6,259 bases of DNA from contig JBAZLL010000018.1 in assembly GCA_041650255.1 (NCBI GenBank), forward strand, positions 1 to 6,259, written 5' to 3'. Under the pieces are notes generated by a model. It saw only the letters and a program-made list of their open reading frames with translations, did no database searches and was not told where the DNA came from. Below are positions 1 through 5,338 of this stretch, piece by piece (the first letter of the stretch is position 1; each line of letters starts with the position of its first letter). The DNA is from 1-14-0-10-45-29 sp041650255 (GTDB taxonomy: Archaea; Micrarchaeota; Micrarchaeia; Anstonellales; Anstonellaceae). Position numbers and translations under genes: made by a program.

Positions 1-434
1 AGGAGCGCGTTGAACTAAAAACAGGCGGCTATTCGCTTGTAATGAACATTTTGGATATGCCCGGCATCGCTGTAAAAGTTGATTACCGCGACTTTATGGA
101 ATATGGGCTCGGAAAGAAAGAAGCGCAGGAGCGAGCCAAAGAGGCAACTCGGGGAATCGTGGAAGCGGTGAAATGGCTTGAAGATGTTGATGCCGCACTC
201 GTGGTAGTGGATTCCACAGAAGACCCCTACAACCAAATAAACATCACATTGCTCGGCAATCTTGAAGCGCGAAACATTCCGTTTTTGATAGTTGCAAACA
301 AAATTGATTTGCCCGGTGCAAACACAAAACGGGTTCGCGAAGTTTTCCCAAGCTACCCAATCGTTGAAGTATCCGCCGCAACCGGCGAAAACATGGAACT
401 TTTGTACGACGAGCTTGCGATACATCTGCTTTAA
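1..434 (+). CDS. Era-like GTP-binding protein, C-terminal part (5' truncated)
   Basis: This is the 3' end of a TRAFAC-class small GTPase; the reading frame is open to the window edge (first full codon at 3) and ends at TAA 432-434, leaving 143 visible residues. The G3 motif is DMPG (visible residues 18-21), G4 is NKID (about 99-102, preceded by the buried strand FLIVA) and G5 is SAATGEN (about 124-130). The P-loop (G1) and the switch I threonine must lie upstream of the window. An internal ATG at 42 would begin only four residues before DMPG and so cannot be the true start. No KH domain follows the G domain, unlike bacterial Era, so this is a compact G domain protein. As I recall, archaeal proteins of this type are often encoded next to an OapB/ArvB (DUF2073) gene and an OapC/ArvC zinc-ribbon gene. 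A zinc-ribbon gene of that type is indeed found at 781. The cellular target is unknown. Confidence 0.9.
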   Translation, partial: ERVELKTGGYSLVMNILDMPGIAVKVDYRDFMEYGLGKKEAQERAKEATRGIVEAVKWLEDVDAALVVVDSTEDPYNQINITLLGNLEARNIPFLIVANKIDLPGANTKRVREVFPSYPIVEVSAATGENMELLYDELAIHLL

Positions 435-435
435 A

Positions 436-447
436 TTCTTTTTCTTT
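436..447 (+). terminator. possible oligo-T terminator after the GTPase gene
   Basis: A pyrimidine tract (TTCTTTTTCTTT) begins directly after the stop codon of the GTPase gene, with no hairpin in front. Archaeal transcription can stop at such T-rich tracts, but this one is short and interrupted by C, so partial read-through into the next gene is quite possible. Confidence 0.3.
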
Positions 448-502
448 AGTCCCGTTACATTCCCTTTTATTTTCAAGTCTTCTCTTTCTATTTGGTGTTA
501 AT

Positions 503-742
503 ATGCTCAGAACTCATACTTTCAGCCAAATAGACCATCGCATAAAGAAAACGCGTATTCTCGCAGAGCGATGCAGGCAAGACGGAAAAGTTATATATGC
601 TCTAGCTCCGGATGGAAAAAAATACTGGGTGTGCATGCGAAAAAGTGCATGTGAAATGCATTCGTCGGTTCGTTTTGTGCATGGCAATCCGATATGCCTT
701 GTAGAATCATTATATCGTGGTTGTAAGAACTCCGGTCTATAA
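503..742 (+). CDS. small Cys-rich hypothetical protein (79 aa)
   Basis: I do not recognise this protein. It is basic, with Cys and His residues scattered rather than arranged in clean CxxC pairs (for example RCRQ, WVCM, SACEMH, PICL, RGCK). No signal peptide or membrane helix is visible. The start is supported by GGTG at 494-497, five bases before the ATG, which is a good archaeal Shine-Dalgarno fit. It sits 68 bp after the GTPase gene and 38 bp before the zinc-ribbon gene, on the same strand. In the archaeal neighbourhood I remember, the place between these two genes is often taken by an OapB/ArvB (DUF2073) gene. This product is too short for that and shows no resemblance I can defend. It could be a fast-evolving lineage-specific gene or, less likely, a chance reading frame. 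Confidence 0.55.
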   Translation: MLRTHTFSQIDHRIKKTRILAERCRQDGKVIYALAPDGKKYWVCMRKSACEMHSSVRFVHGNPICLVESLYRGCKNSGL

Positions 743-749
743 CCACCTC

Positions 750-758
750 TAATTTAAT
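750..758 (+). promoter_or_regulatory. TATA-like box for a leaderless zinc-ribbon gene
   Basis: TAATTTAAT lies 23 to 31 bases before the ATG at 781, preceded by CCACCTC as a possible upstream element. At this spacing transcription would begin at about the ATG, and there is no Shine-Dalgarno sequence before it, so a leaderless mRNA is the simplest reading. Confidence 0.4.
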
Positions 759-780
759 CTTTCATTATCCATAATGTCGC

Positions 781-1341
781 ATGCACATTTGCCTTAAATG
801 CGGGCGTAGCGCGAAATCAGTCGAAGAAATAGAGGAAGGCTGTACCTGTGGCTCAAAAGTTTTCGTGTTCAAACGGGATGAGGCAGACTCAACCCATCTA
901 AAACCCCTCATTCGCCCCGGAGAAGAAGAGCAAATTTTTGCACCTGAAAAACCGACCGAATCCGAATTTTCAAACGAGGAAAAAAGCGAGGAAGCCGCAA
1001 GCGAGTTGCCGCTTGAAGAAAACGAGAACGCCTCTTTGAAAAACGAGGGCGAATTCACACCCTCCGGCGTCGCATCTGCAATATTGTCCGACGAGCCTTT
1101 GGATGATGAGCCCGGGCATGACTATTGCGAGGTATGGCTTTCAAAAGGCGCCAAAATATCAAAAATCCGCGCGGAAGGAGAGAGTGTTGAGCAGGCAATT
1201 GAAAACATCCGTCAAGTTAGGCGCGGAATATTTGAAGTGGATTTACTCGGATTAAAAGAAGGTCCGCTTGTGGTGCGCGATCAGGAAGGTGTATATTATG
1301 TCCGCCTGCCGTTTGCGCATCCCGAACTGGACGAAATCTGA
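781..1341 (+). CDS. OapC/ArvC-type zinc-ribbon protein (COG3364-like)
   Basis: The 186-aa product has a zinc ribbon at the very N-terminus with ligands C4 and C7 (ICLKC) and C21 and C23 (GCTCG), followed by the strand SKVFVF. Residues about 34 to 100 form a Glu- and Ser-rich acidic linker that is probably disordered. A conserved C-terminal domain (about 112-186) contains EQAIENIRQVRRGIFEV and GVYYVRLPFAHPE, resembling the C-terminal part of archaeal COG3364 proteins. The biochemical role of the family in archaea is not established; the NCBI name refers to bacterial OLE RNA-associated proteins only by similarity. The upstream GTPase gene fits the usual context. The start at 781 gives MHICLKC. 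An ATG at 774 is out of frame, and with a leaderless transcript it would not be in the mRNA. The stop is 20 bp from the stop of the convergent archease gene. Confidence 0.85.
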   Translation: MHICLKCGRSAKSVEEIEEGCTCGSKVFVFKRDEADSTHLKPLIRPGEEEQIFAPEKPTESEFSNEEKSEEAASELPLEENENASLKNEGEFTPSGVASAILSDEPLDDEPGHDYCEVWLSKGAKISKIRAEGESVEQAIENIRQVRRGIFEVDLLGLKEGPLVVRDQEGVYYVRLPFAHPELDEI

Positions 1342-1361
1342 TTTTTTAAAAGAGAATTTTA
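1342..1361. terminator. T-rich convergent terminator region
   Basis: Only 20 bp separate two convergent stop codons. The + strand has a run of six T just after the stop (1342-1347), and the - strand reads CTCTTTT in the same gap. Short oligo-T stretches on both strands could serve as a shared archaeal terminator; no hairpin is seen. Confidence 0.4.
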
Positions 1362-1769
1362 TTATACGTCAAATAAAACTTGTATATTACATTCATCCTT
1401 TTTTTCTTCCAATTTCAGCTCGTGAAAAGTGACTGCCTTAATATTATCTTTTGGTCTTTTTTTCTCCCCAAAAACAGTTGCTTTTATGCAATTTGTCTTC
1501 TCATCAAATTTCTCAATCTTTATTTTGCAGGGCAAAATCTCGCGAATTTCTGCCTCTGCAAGAACGCTTGAGAGAAAATAAACAATAAGCTCCTTTTTAC
1601 TTTGGGCCTTTTCCTCTATTTCAAATTGCTCTTTTGGCTTCGCGCTGTTTCCCCCTATCGCCTCAAGCATCGCCGAGCATGCCTGTCCCAACGCTTCCTG
1701 AAAATCTTTTCCTTTCGCCTGCACCATAATATCCGCAGTGTGCTCAACGAACTTGTAGCCCTTTTTCAT
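1362..1769 (-). CDS. archease, activator of the RtcB tRNA-splicing ligase
   Basis: The 135-aa product matches the archease family in length and landmarks. It begins with FVEHTADI (residues 7-14), whose Asp13 corresponds to a metal-binding Asp of the family. It has the helix ALGQACSAMLEAIGG, then KAVTFHEL (111-118), and ends in LFDV, where Asp134 is the second expected metal ligand. Archease is known to speed guanylylation of the RNA ligase RtcB and allow multiple turnovers in tRNA splicing and RNA repair; it acts in the cytoplasm. RtcB is not in this window, so the partnership here is inferred from the family. The gene lies 30 bp downstream of the glutaredoxin-like gene on the same strand. 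No Shine-Dalgarno sequence precedes the ATG, and a TATA-like stretch lies about 25 bp upstream, so it may have its own leaderless transcript. Confidence 0.95.
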   Translation of the reverse strand: MKKGYKFVEHTADIMVQAKGKDFQEALGQACSAMLEAIGGNSAKPKEQFEIEEKAQSKKELIVYFLSSVLAEAEIREILPCKIKIEKFDEKTNCIKATVFGEKKRPKDNIKAVTFHELKLEEKKDECNIQVLFDV

Positions 1770-1783
1770 AAATTAGAATCGTT

Positions 1784-1796
1784 TGCTATATTAAAA
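1784..1796 (-). promoter_or_regulatory. possible TATA element for archease
   Basis: On the - strand the gap between the glutaredoxin-like stop and the archease ATG contains TTTTTAATATAG, about 20 to 27 bases before the start codon. This is the spacing expected for a leaderless archaeal transcript. The tract is AT-rich in a short gap, so chance occurrence is likely enough to keep confidence low. Confidence 0.3.
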
Positions 1797-1799
1797 AGA

Positions 1800-2117
1800 T
1801 TAGAGGGAGAGGAGCAAATCTATTTTGCGTCTATCAAAGCCCATTACCCACTGCCCGCCTATATTTATCTGCGGCACTCCGGTCTGTCCCGTGCTCTCTA
1901 TCATATATCTTGCGGCGACTTGGTTATTTCCCACGTCAATATCCTCAAAGCTCACTCCGTTTGCTTTGAGATAGTCTTTTGCCATATGACAATATGGGCA
2001 TGATTGCGTGGAATAGACCTGCACTTTCACAATGTTTTTTTGCGGGGCAATTCCCATTCGCATCTGCATCATTTTCATTGCTTTTATTCTTTCAAATTCA
2101 GGGTCGGTTTCAGACAT
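1800..2117 (-). CDS. glutaredoxin/NrdH-like thiol-disulfide protein
   Basis: From the ATG at 2117 the product has 105 residues. A thioredoxin-fold domain covers about residues 29-105. It begins with the strand VKVQVYS, carries the redox site CPYC (40-43), the cis-proline motif TGVPQ (79-83), and closes with INIGGQWVMGFDRRKIDLLL. This matches archaeal glutaredoxin-like proteins of the Uxx-star type. It probably reduces disulfides in the cytoplasm; the electron donor is unknown and need not be glutathione. The first 28 residues are an extra Met- and charge-rich segment (DPEFERIKAMKMMQMRM). I chose 2117 because GGTGG lies five bases upstream and a TATA box lies further up near 2170; a longer form from a TTG at 2159 would begin before the expected transcription start. 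Archease follows on the same strand 30 bp later. Confidence 0.92.
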   Translation of the reverse strand: MSETDPEFERIKAMKMMQMRMGIAPQKNIVKVQVYSTQSCPYCHMAKDYLKANGVSFEDIDVGNNQVAARYMIESTGQTGVPQINIGGQWVMGFDRRKIDLLLSL

Positions 2118-2163
2118 TTTTTCCACCAGTTTTTTAGAGTGTATGCTAATATTAATCAAGTAA

Positions 2164-2177
2164 AGTTTTATAATACA
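2164..2177 (-). promoter_or_regulatory. promoter of the glutaredoxin-like gene (divergent)
   Basis: The - strand reads TGTATTATAAAACT, a good archaeal TATA box. Transcription should start near 2145, giving a leader of about 28 bases that includes the Shine-Dalgarno site GGTGG at 2123-2127. It lies back to back with the promoter of the operon starting at 2250. Confidence 0.55.
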
Positions 2178-2195
2178 AACATTTGAAGTTGTACG

Positions 2196-2207
2196 AATAT
2201 TTATATC
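2196..2207 (+). promoter_or_regulatory. promoter of the EF-Tu-D2/FecR-like cluster
   Basis: AATATTTATATC is a TATA-like box (core TTTATATC at 2200-2207). Transcription would start near 2228-2230, leaving about 20 bases of leader that contain the Shine-Dalgarno site GGTGATT at 2241-2247. It is the only clear promoter before the cluster, which suggests that the genes from 2250 onward are co-transcribed. Confidence 0.55.
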
Positions 2208-2240
2208 TTATGCCTCATTAGACGCACTAAAGGGATTTCG

Positions 2241-2247
2241 GGTGATT
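2241..2247 (+). promoter_or_regulatory. Shine-Dalgarno site GGTGATT
   Basis: This strong site lies two bases before the ATG at 2250. Together with GGTGAT at 5394-5399 it defines the local ribosome-binding consensus, which matters for judging the GTGATT sites inside the 57-nt repeats. Confidence 0.7.
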
Positions 2248-2249
2248 TA

Positions 2250-2516
2250 ATGGCTGACGCAAAAAATTCTTTTTCATTCACAATTTTAAGCGTTTTTTCC
2301 CTTCCTTCCGGTCCCGTCGTTGCGGCAAAAGTTGAAACCGGTTCGCTCAAAGTCGGTCAGGTTGTCCAAATATCCGGCAAGCAGGCAAAAATTACAAAAA
2401 TAGAGCTCAACAACAAATCCGTCTCGCAAGCCAACGCCGGACAAATGGTCGGCATTTCCCTTAGCGGAGTGAAAGCAGACTCGCTAATTATGGGTTCGCT
2501 TGTCAAAGGGGCATGA
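2250..2516 (+). CDS. free-standing EF-Tu domain II-like beta-barrel protein
   Basis: The 88-aa product resembles domain II of translational GTPases (GTP_EFTU_D2 fold) and nothing else. The pattern is FTILSVFSLPSGPVVAAKVETGSLKVGQ, then a basic strand (KQAKITKIELNNKSV), then ANAGQMVGISLSGV and a final strand IMGSLVKG. In EF-Tu-like factors the same order appears as a bypass strand, 'G.l.vGd.v', 'i....k....a.aGd.v.l.l.g'. There is no P-loop, NKxD or other G-domain motif, and the start is fixed by GGTGATT just upstream, so this is a complete single-domain protein. In translation factors this barrel contacts RNA or the ribosome; whether that applies here is unknown. It is the first gene of the cluster, nine bases before the FecR-like gene. 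Confidence 0.8.
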   Translation: MADAKNSFSFTILSVFSLPSGPVVAAKVETGSLKVGQVVQISGKQAKITKIELNNKSVSQANAGQMVGISLSGVKADSLIMGSLVKGA

Positions 2517-2525
2517 GTTGATTTT

Positions 2526-2828
2526 ATGAACGAAATAGTCAAAGGACATATCGACATCAACACCGTGGTCGGAAATTCTGTTTTTATAGAACGAAAGGGG
2601 AAAAAAATTCCTCTCAAACCCGACTCGGAGCTTGAAATGAAAGAGCTTAGCGCAAACCGCCCTCAAATAGAAGACGGCGACACAATTTCAACCGGTTCAA
2701 GATGTCTCATTTCCATAAACAGCACCGGCTACAACGACAAATCCGAGAAATATATGAACTCGGCAATGCTCATGGTTTTGTCAAACAGCAAAGTTCGCAT
2801 TCACACAAAAAAATCCGAGGAAAAATAG
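2526..2828 (+). CDS. FecR-like protein, N-terminal half (likely split by a -1 frame change)
   Basis: The 100-aa product shows the N-terminal half of a FecR-like domain: VKGHIDIN (5-12), then GKKIPLKPDSEL, the hallmark IEDGDTISTGSR (48-59), and LSNSKVRI (85-92). The same elements occur in the 520-aa protein downstream (IQDGDTVQTQNR and GPNSKARF). The fold is incomplete: FecR domains continue with a strand of the type 'i.L..G...v', and here the frame stops at TAG just before it. That strand is encoded immediately downstream in the -1 frame (KIELMQGLFGV), so this gene and the next are probably one reading unit of about 376 aa. The frame change would occur at the seven A at 2807-2813. FecR domains are usually periplasmic or membrane-linked, but no signal peptide is visible. 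A weak Shine-Dalgarno site (GTTGATT, 2517-2523) precedes the ATG. Confidence 0.7.
   Translation: MNEIVKGHIDINTVVGNSVFIERKGKKIPLKPDSELEMKELSANRPQIEDGDTISTGSRCLISINSTGYNDKSEKYMNSAMLMVLSNSKVRIHTKKSEEK
2807..2813 (+). other. A_AAA_AAA heptamer: candidate -1 frameshift site
   Basis: In the frame of the upstream gene the codons read ACA AAA AAA TCC, so the seven A form an X_XXY_YYZ heptamer in the correct phase for -1 slippage. After slipping, decoding continues ATC CGA GGA AAA ATA GAG CTT ATG straight into the downstream gene. Directly after it, TCCGA (2814-2818) plus AAAA can pair with TTTTCGGA (2844-2851) with a two-base bulge. That hairpin has no spacer, so it is not a classical stimulator. 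One extra A would produce the same fused frame, so an indel or sequencing error in the homopolymer is equally possible. Confidence 0.6.
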
Positions 2829-2833
2829 AGCTT

Positions 2834-3655
2834 ATGCAGGGGCTTTTCGGAGTGAATACGACCGAGGAGCTTGAAACTCCAAACACATTATTTGAGCACG
2901 GAAAAACCCCGAACCATCTTCTCAACGGGAACGAAACCGGCTATATGTTAATAGATGTCATTTCTTCAAGCGAGACGCATATTCATCACATGACATTTGA
3001 TGACAAAGCGGGGCTTTTTGTCGTGTGCAAGCAAAGCGGCGCAAGATTTGAAGCCGCAAAAAAAATAACTGGTGCGGGAAAAAACTTTCAAAAGGAAGTA
3101 ATCGTCTCCGGCGGCGCAATCTATTCTATCCCTCTCACAAAATTTGAAGGAAGAAGCGCAACCCTTCGCTCTCATATATTTACATTGTTGAATCCGTTTA
3201 TACACTCGTTTCTTGGAAAAGTAAAAGACAGCGACAGGCAACTGCTCTTGCAAGAGCAGGCGGCAAAAAACGTCCCCGATATAGAAGAGCAAATGGGATA
3301 TGCCGCCAATGCATCCTCAATGTTTATCAAACTCAAAAAAATGAGTCCCGCACAAATGAAAGAGCTCGGCATTCCGGCAGAGCAAATGGCGCAAATGAAA
3401 GAGATGATGAAAGACGTTGATGAAGAGAAATTCTCAAAAATGACTGAGCAAATGCAGGGTGCAATGGGCGAATTCAAAAAACAATCCGCAAAAATGAAGA
3501 CAAGCGGAATTGACTTTTCCAAAATGGCGCACGAGGGGGCAATCGCCTCCAAAAGGCTCAACAACTCCGCGATGGCGGACATGAAAAAAATGTTTGATGA
3601 AATTGAGAGCCTGCCGCCTTATCCACCTCTCAAATCAGAATACAAAAAAGCGTGA
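2834..3655 (+). CDS. FecR-like protein, C-terminal half with Met-rich helical tail
   Basis: Read from the ATG at 2834 this is 273 aa, but the conserved strand KIELMQGLFGV begins four codons before that ATG, which suggests normal expression as a fusion with the gene before it. Residues 1-105 complete the beta-rich FecR-like region (GLFVV, VIVSGGAIYSIPL). Residues about 150-256 are predicted helical and unusually rich in Met (about 16), with MSPAQMKELGIPAEQMAQMKEMMKDVDEEKF as the core. Amphipathic Met-rich helices of this kind occur in SRP54 M and STI1-like domains, which bind hydrophobic segments. The similarity is in composition only, and I claim no homology. The end is PPYPPLKSEYKKA. The stop codon TGA is part of the first GTGATT Shine-Dalgarno site of the 57-nt repeats. 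A GAGG 13 bases before the ATG is a weak ribosome site. Confidence 0.8.
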   Translation: MQGLFGVNTTEELETPNTLFEHGKTPNHLLNGNETGYMLIDVISSSETHIHHMTFDDKAGLFVVCKQSGARFEAAKKITGAGKNFQKEVIVSGGAIYSIPLTKFEGRSATLRSHIFTLLNPFIHSFLGKVKDSDRQLLLQEQAAKNVPDIEEQMGYAANASSMFIKLKKMSPAQMKELGIPAEQMAQMKEMMKDVDEEKFSKMTEQMQGAMGEFKKQSAKMKTSGIDFSKMAHEGAIASKRLNNSAMADMKKMFDEIESLPPYPPLKSEYKKA

Positions 3656-3661
3656 TTGCAA

Positions 3662-3712
3662 ATGGCAAAAAGAAAAAACAAAAATGCAAATATCAATCCA
3701 AAAAAAGCGTGA
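3662..3712 (+). CDS. 16-codon mini-ORF, copy 1 (MAKRKNKNANINPKKA)
   Basis: An ATG four bases after GTGATT (3652-3657) opens a 16-codon Lys/Asn-rich frame ending in TGA at 3710-3712. The Shine-Dalgarno fit equals that of the confirmed genes in this window, so initiation is plausible. The peptide has no recognisable function. Its MAK start and Lys/Asn-rich composition resemble the N-terminus of the 520-aa protein downstream, so it may be a duplicated translation-initiation region rather than a functional peptide. Confidence 0.4.
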   Translation: MAKRKNKNANINPKKA

Positions 3713-3718
3713 TTGCAA

Positions 3719-3769
3719 ATGGCAAAAAGAAAAAACAAAAATGCAAATATCAATCCAAAAAAAGCGTGA
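3719..3769 (+). CDS. 16-codon mini-ORF, copy 2 (identical peptide)
   Basis: This is an exact second copy of the preceding mini-ORF. Its Shine-Dalgarno site (GTGATT, 3709-3714) overlaps the stop of copy 1, and its own stop TGA (3767-3769) overlaps the GTGATT (3766-3771) that serves the 520-aa gene. The arrangement would chain translation from the FecR-like gene through two short frames to the large gene by stop-start coupling. Whether the peptide is made is not known. Confidence 0.4.
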   Translation: MAKRKNKNANINPKKA

Positions 3770-3775
3770 TTGCAT

Positions 3776-5338
3776 ATGGCAAAAAAACCAAGCAAAACCT
3801 ATTCAAAAAATTCCGCAGATAAAAAAAATAACCCTGCTCCTTCTTCAAAAAATAAATCCGACTCCTCTTCAAAATCCGATTCAAGCCCTTCAGGCGGATT
3901 GAGCGATTCCGAATTCGCAGAGCTAAAAGCGCAAATGAAAAAAGTGAGTTCATTCGGGGAAAAACTAACTCAAAGGCAAAAGGAAATAGATTCATTGGCA
4001 ACTCCCGACTACAATCGCCTGGTAAAAGAGCAAGACGAGGAAAAAATCAGAAAATGGAAAGCCGCACCTGCACGCGTAATTCATATGCTAAGAGGTCAAT
4101 CGCAAGGCAAAGACGGGCGATGGCTTGAGAACAGAATGGGCGGCGGCGGATTTGAACTCGGACCAAAATTGCAAATAGAAGATGAATGGGCGGTTTGCGG
4201 CTATCGCGTGTTCGGAGACGCATACATAATTCATAGTGGAAGCAGAGCCCCCGCTCTCGACGCATTTTTAGACCGCGACAAGGGGCCTCACATTCACATA
4301 CAAGACGGCGACACTGTGCAAACACAAAACCGCTCTTACGTCTGGGGCATCACGACTGGCGTTCGTGCGGAGGAAGGCAAGGCATCCGATGAATTCAAAA
4401 TAGACATCGGTCCGAACAGCAAAGCCCGCTTTTTCATTGACATAAAAAAATCAAAAGGCAAATACGAGGGTGGGGAATATTTCACACTAATAGAGCACAA
4501 AATTTCAAAAGTGGAGCTTATAGAAGGAATTTTTCACATAAAAATAAACGGTGGCGATGTAAACCGACGGTTGGAATTTGCCGGCGGCTATCGTGGAATA
4601 GAATTTGCCGAACCATTAATGCTCTCTTTGGCTGGAGATGCGATGACAAAATCTTTGGCAAAGGCAACCGGTCCAATAATGGAACAAATAAAAAAAACCA
4701 TAAGCCAAGGACAGGCCCGCTCCAAAGCAAGCTGGAGAAGCGAGCAATCCTTTGAAGCATTTTTGGAGTTGAGAAACGGCACTCTCACGATATTCGGCTG
4801 TCCGAATAAAATAATCGGGCCCGGCGCTCAGGAAACAAAAATGGCGGTTGTAAGCAATGCGATTAAAAATTTGAATCAGGCAAGTGACCCGTTGGAATCC
4901 ATGGGCGAAATATTAGGCAACAATGTAAAAGTCACTTTTTCAAATGGCAAATTGACCGAAACCGATTTGAACGCGCATCCGGATTCTCACGTTGTTCAAA
5001 TAACAAAGTGCATGAATTACTGCCTCAATGCATATCTTCAGGTTTTGGATGCGAAAAAGGAACTCGCATCCATGAAAGAAGTGAATATGAAAACCATTCA
5101 AGACGAAGGAGATAAAGCATACAAAGAAGCGGAGCAAATGCTTCAGGATGCAAAAGACATTGACGATCCCGAACTTATAAAAGTCGCAAAAGCAATGCTT
5201 GACGGTGCGAAAAAAAGCGGGGAAGACAACGAGCTGAACCGGGGAACAATAGAAGCATTCAAAATGAGGCGGAAAATTCTTGAGAAGCAGATTGCAAACG
5301 AGGGAAAAATTCGCAGTCTGCTTACCAGTCTTTCCTGA
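3776..5338 (+). CDS. 520-aa FecR-like protein with disordered N-terminus and coiled-coil C-terminus
   Basis: Residues 1-42 are a Lys/Ser/Asn low-complexity tail and 45-100 are charged helix. A beta-rich region covers about 130-256 and includes IQDGDTVQTQNR (175-186), GPNSKARF (212-219) and KVELIEGIFHI (245-255), the successive strands of a FecR-like domain. GGYRGIEF (270-277) resembles the 'vRGTeF' motif that follows in FecR-family proteins. A helical insertion (about 281-325) separates it from a last strand pair, FEAFLELRNGTLTIFG (327-341). Residues about 410-515 are helical, charged and probably coiled coil. No signal peptide, lipobox or membrane helix is present, so it should be cytosolic. 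It is a paralogue of the split FecR-like protein upstream. The ATG at 3776 is chosen over a TTG at 3770 because GTGATT lies four bases before it. A structural or scaffold role is a guess. Confidence 0.85.
   Translation: MAKKPSKTYSKNSADKKNNPAPSSKNKSDSSSKSDSSPSGGLSDSEFAELKAQMKKVSSFGEKLTQRQKEIDSLATPDYNRLVKEQDEEKIRKWKAAPARVIHMLRGQSQGKDGRWLENRMGGGGFELGPKLQIEDEWAVCGYRVFGDAYIIHSGSRAPALDAFLDRDKGPHIHIQDGDTVQTQNRSYVWGITTGVRAEEGKASDEFKIDIGPNSKARFFIDIKKSKGKYEGGEYFTLIEHKISKVELIEGIFHIKINGGDVNRRLEFAGGYRGIEFAEPLMLSLAGDAMTKSLAKATGPIMEQIKKTISQGQARSKASWRSEQSFEAFLELRNGTLTIFGCPNKIIGPGAQETKMAVVSNAIKNLNQASDPLESMGEILGNNVKVTFSNGKLTETDLNAHPDSHVVQITKCMNYCLNAYLQVLDAKKELASMKEVNMKTIQDEGDKAYKEAEQMLQDAKDIDDPELIKVAKAMLDGAKKSGEDNELNRGTIEAFKMRRKILEKQIANEGKIRSLLTSLS

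Larger units (their letters stand above)
3644..3774 (+). repeat. 57-nt perfect tandem repeat, 2.3 copies
   Basis: Copies lie at 3644-3700 and 3701-3757, identical base for base, with a third partial copy at 3758-3774 that then diverges into the start of the 520-aa gene. Each unit contains AAAAAAGCGTGATTGCA: the end of a reading frame (K-K-A-stop), a GTGATT Shine-Dalgarno site overlapping that stop, then an ATG and a short Lys/Asn-rich frame. The period equals 19 codons, so copy number changes leave the frame of flanking starts unchanged. The identity of the copies points to recent duplication or assembly duplication. Confidence 0.97.

Noticed and set aside
774..797. ATG at 774 opening an eight-codon frame (MSHAHLP-stop) just before the zinc-ribbon gene
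   Set aside because: It is out of frame and probably upstream of the transcription start. It looks like MSHIC with a four-base insertion, but this is a tiny similarity and the start at 781 serves well.
2118..2159. Upstream TTG start extending the glutaredoxin-like protein by 14 residues
   Set aside because: The predicted transcription start (near 2145) falls after it, while the ATG at 2117 has GGTGG five bases upstream.
2814..2851. Hairpin as proof of programmed frameshifting
   Set aside because: The TCCGA/TCGGA stem abuts the A-run with no spacer and needs a bulge. It may be chance, so it is not used as evidence.
3644..3774. CRISPR array
   Set aside because: The 57-nt copies are contiguous with no unique spacers and contain coding and ribosome-site signals.
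3594..3902. 102-codon + frame with repeated KKRDCKWQKEK units across the 57-nt repeats
   Set aside because: The period is a multiple of three, so a repeat keeps any open frame open. This frame has no good ribosome site and overlaps the ends of two supported genes in another frame.
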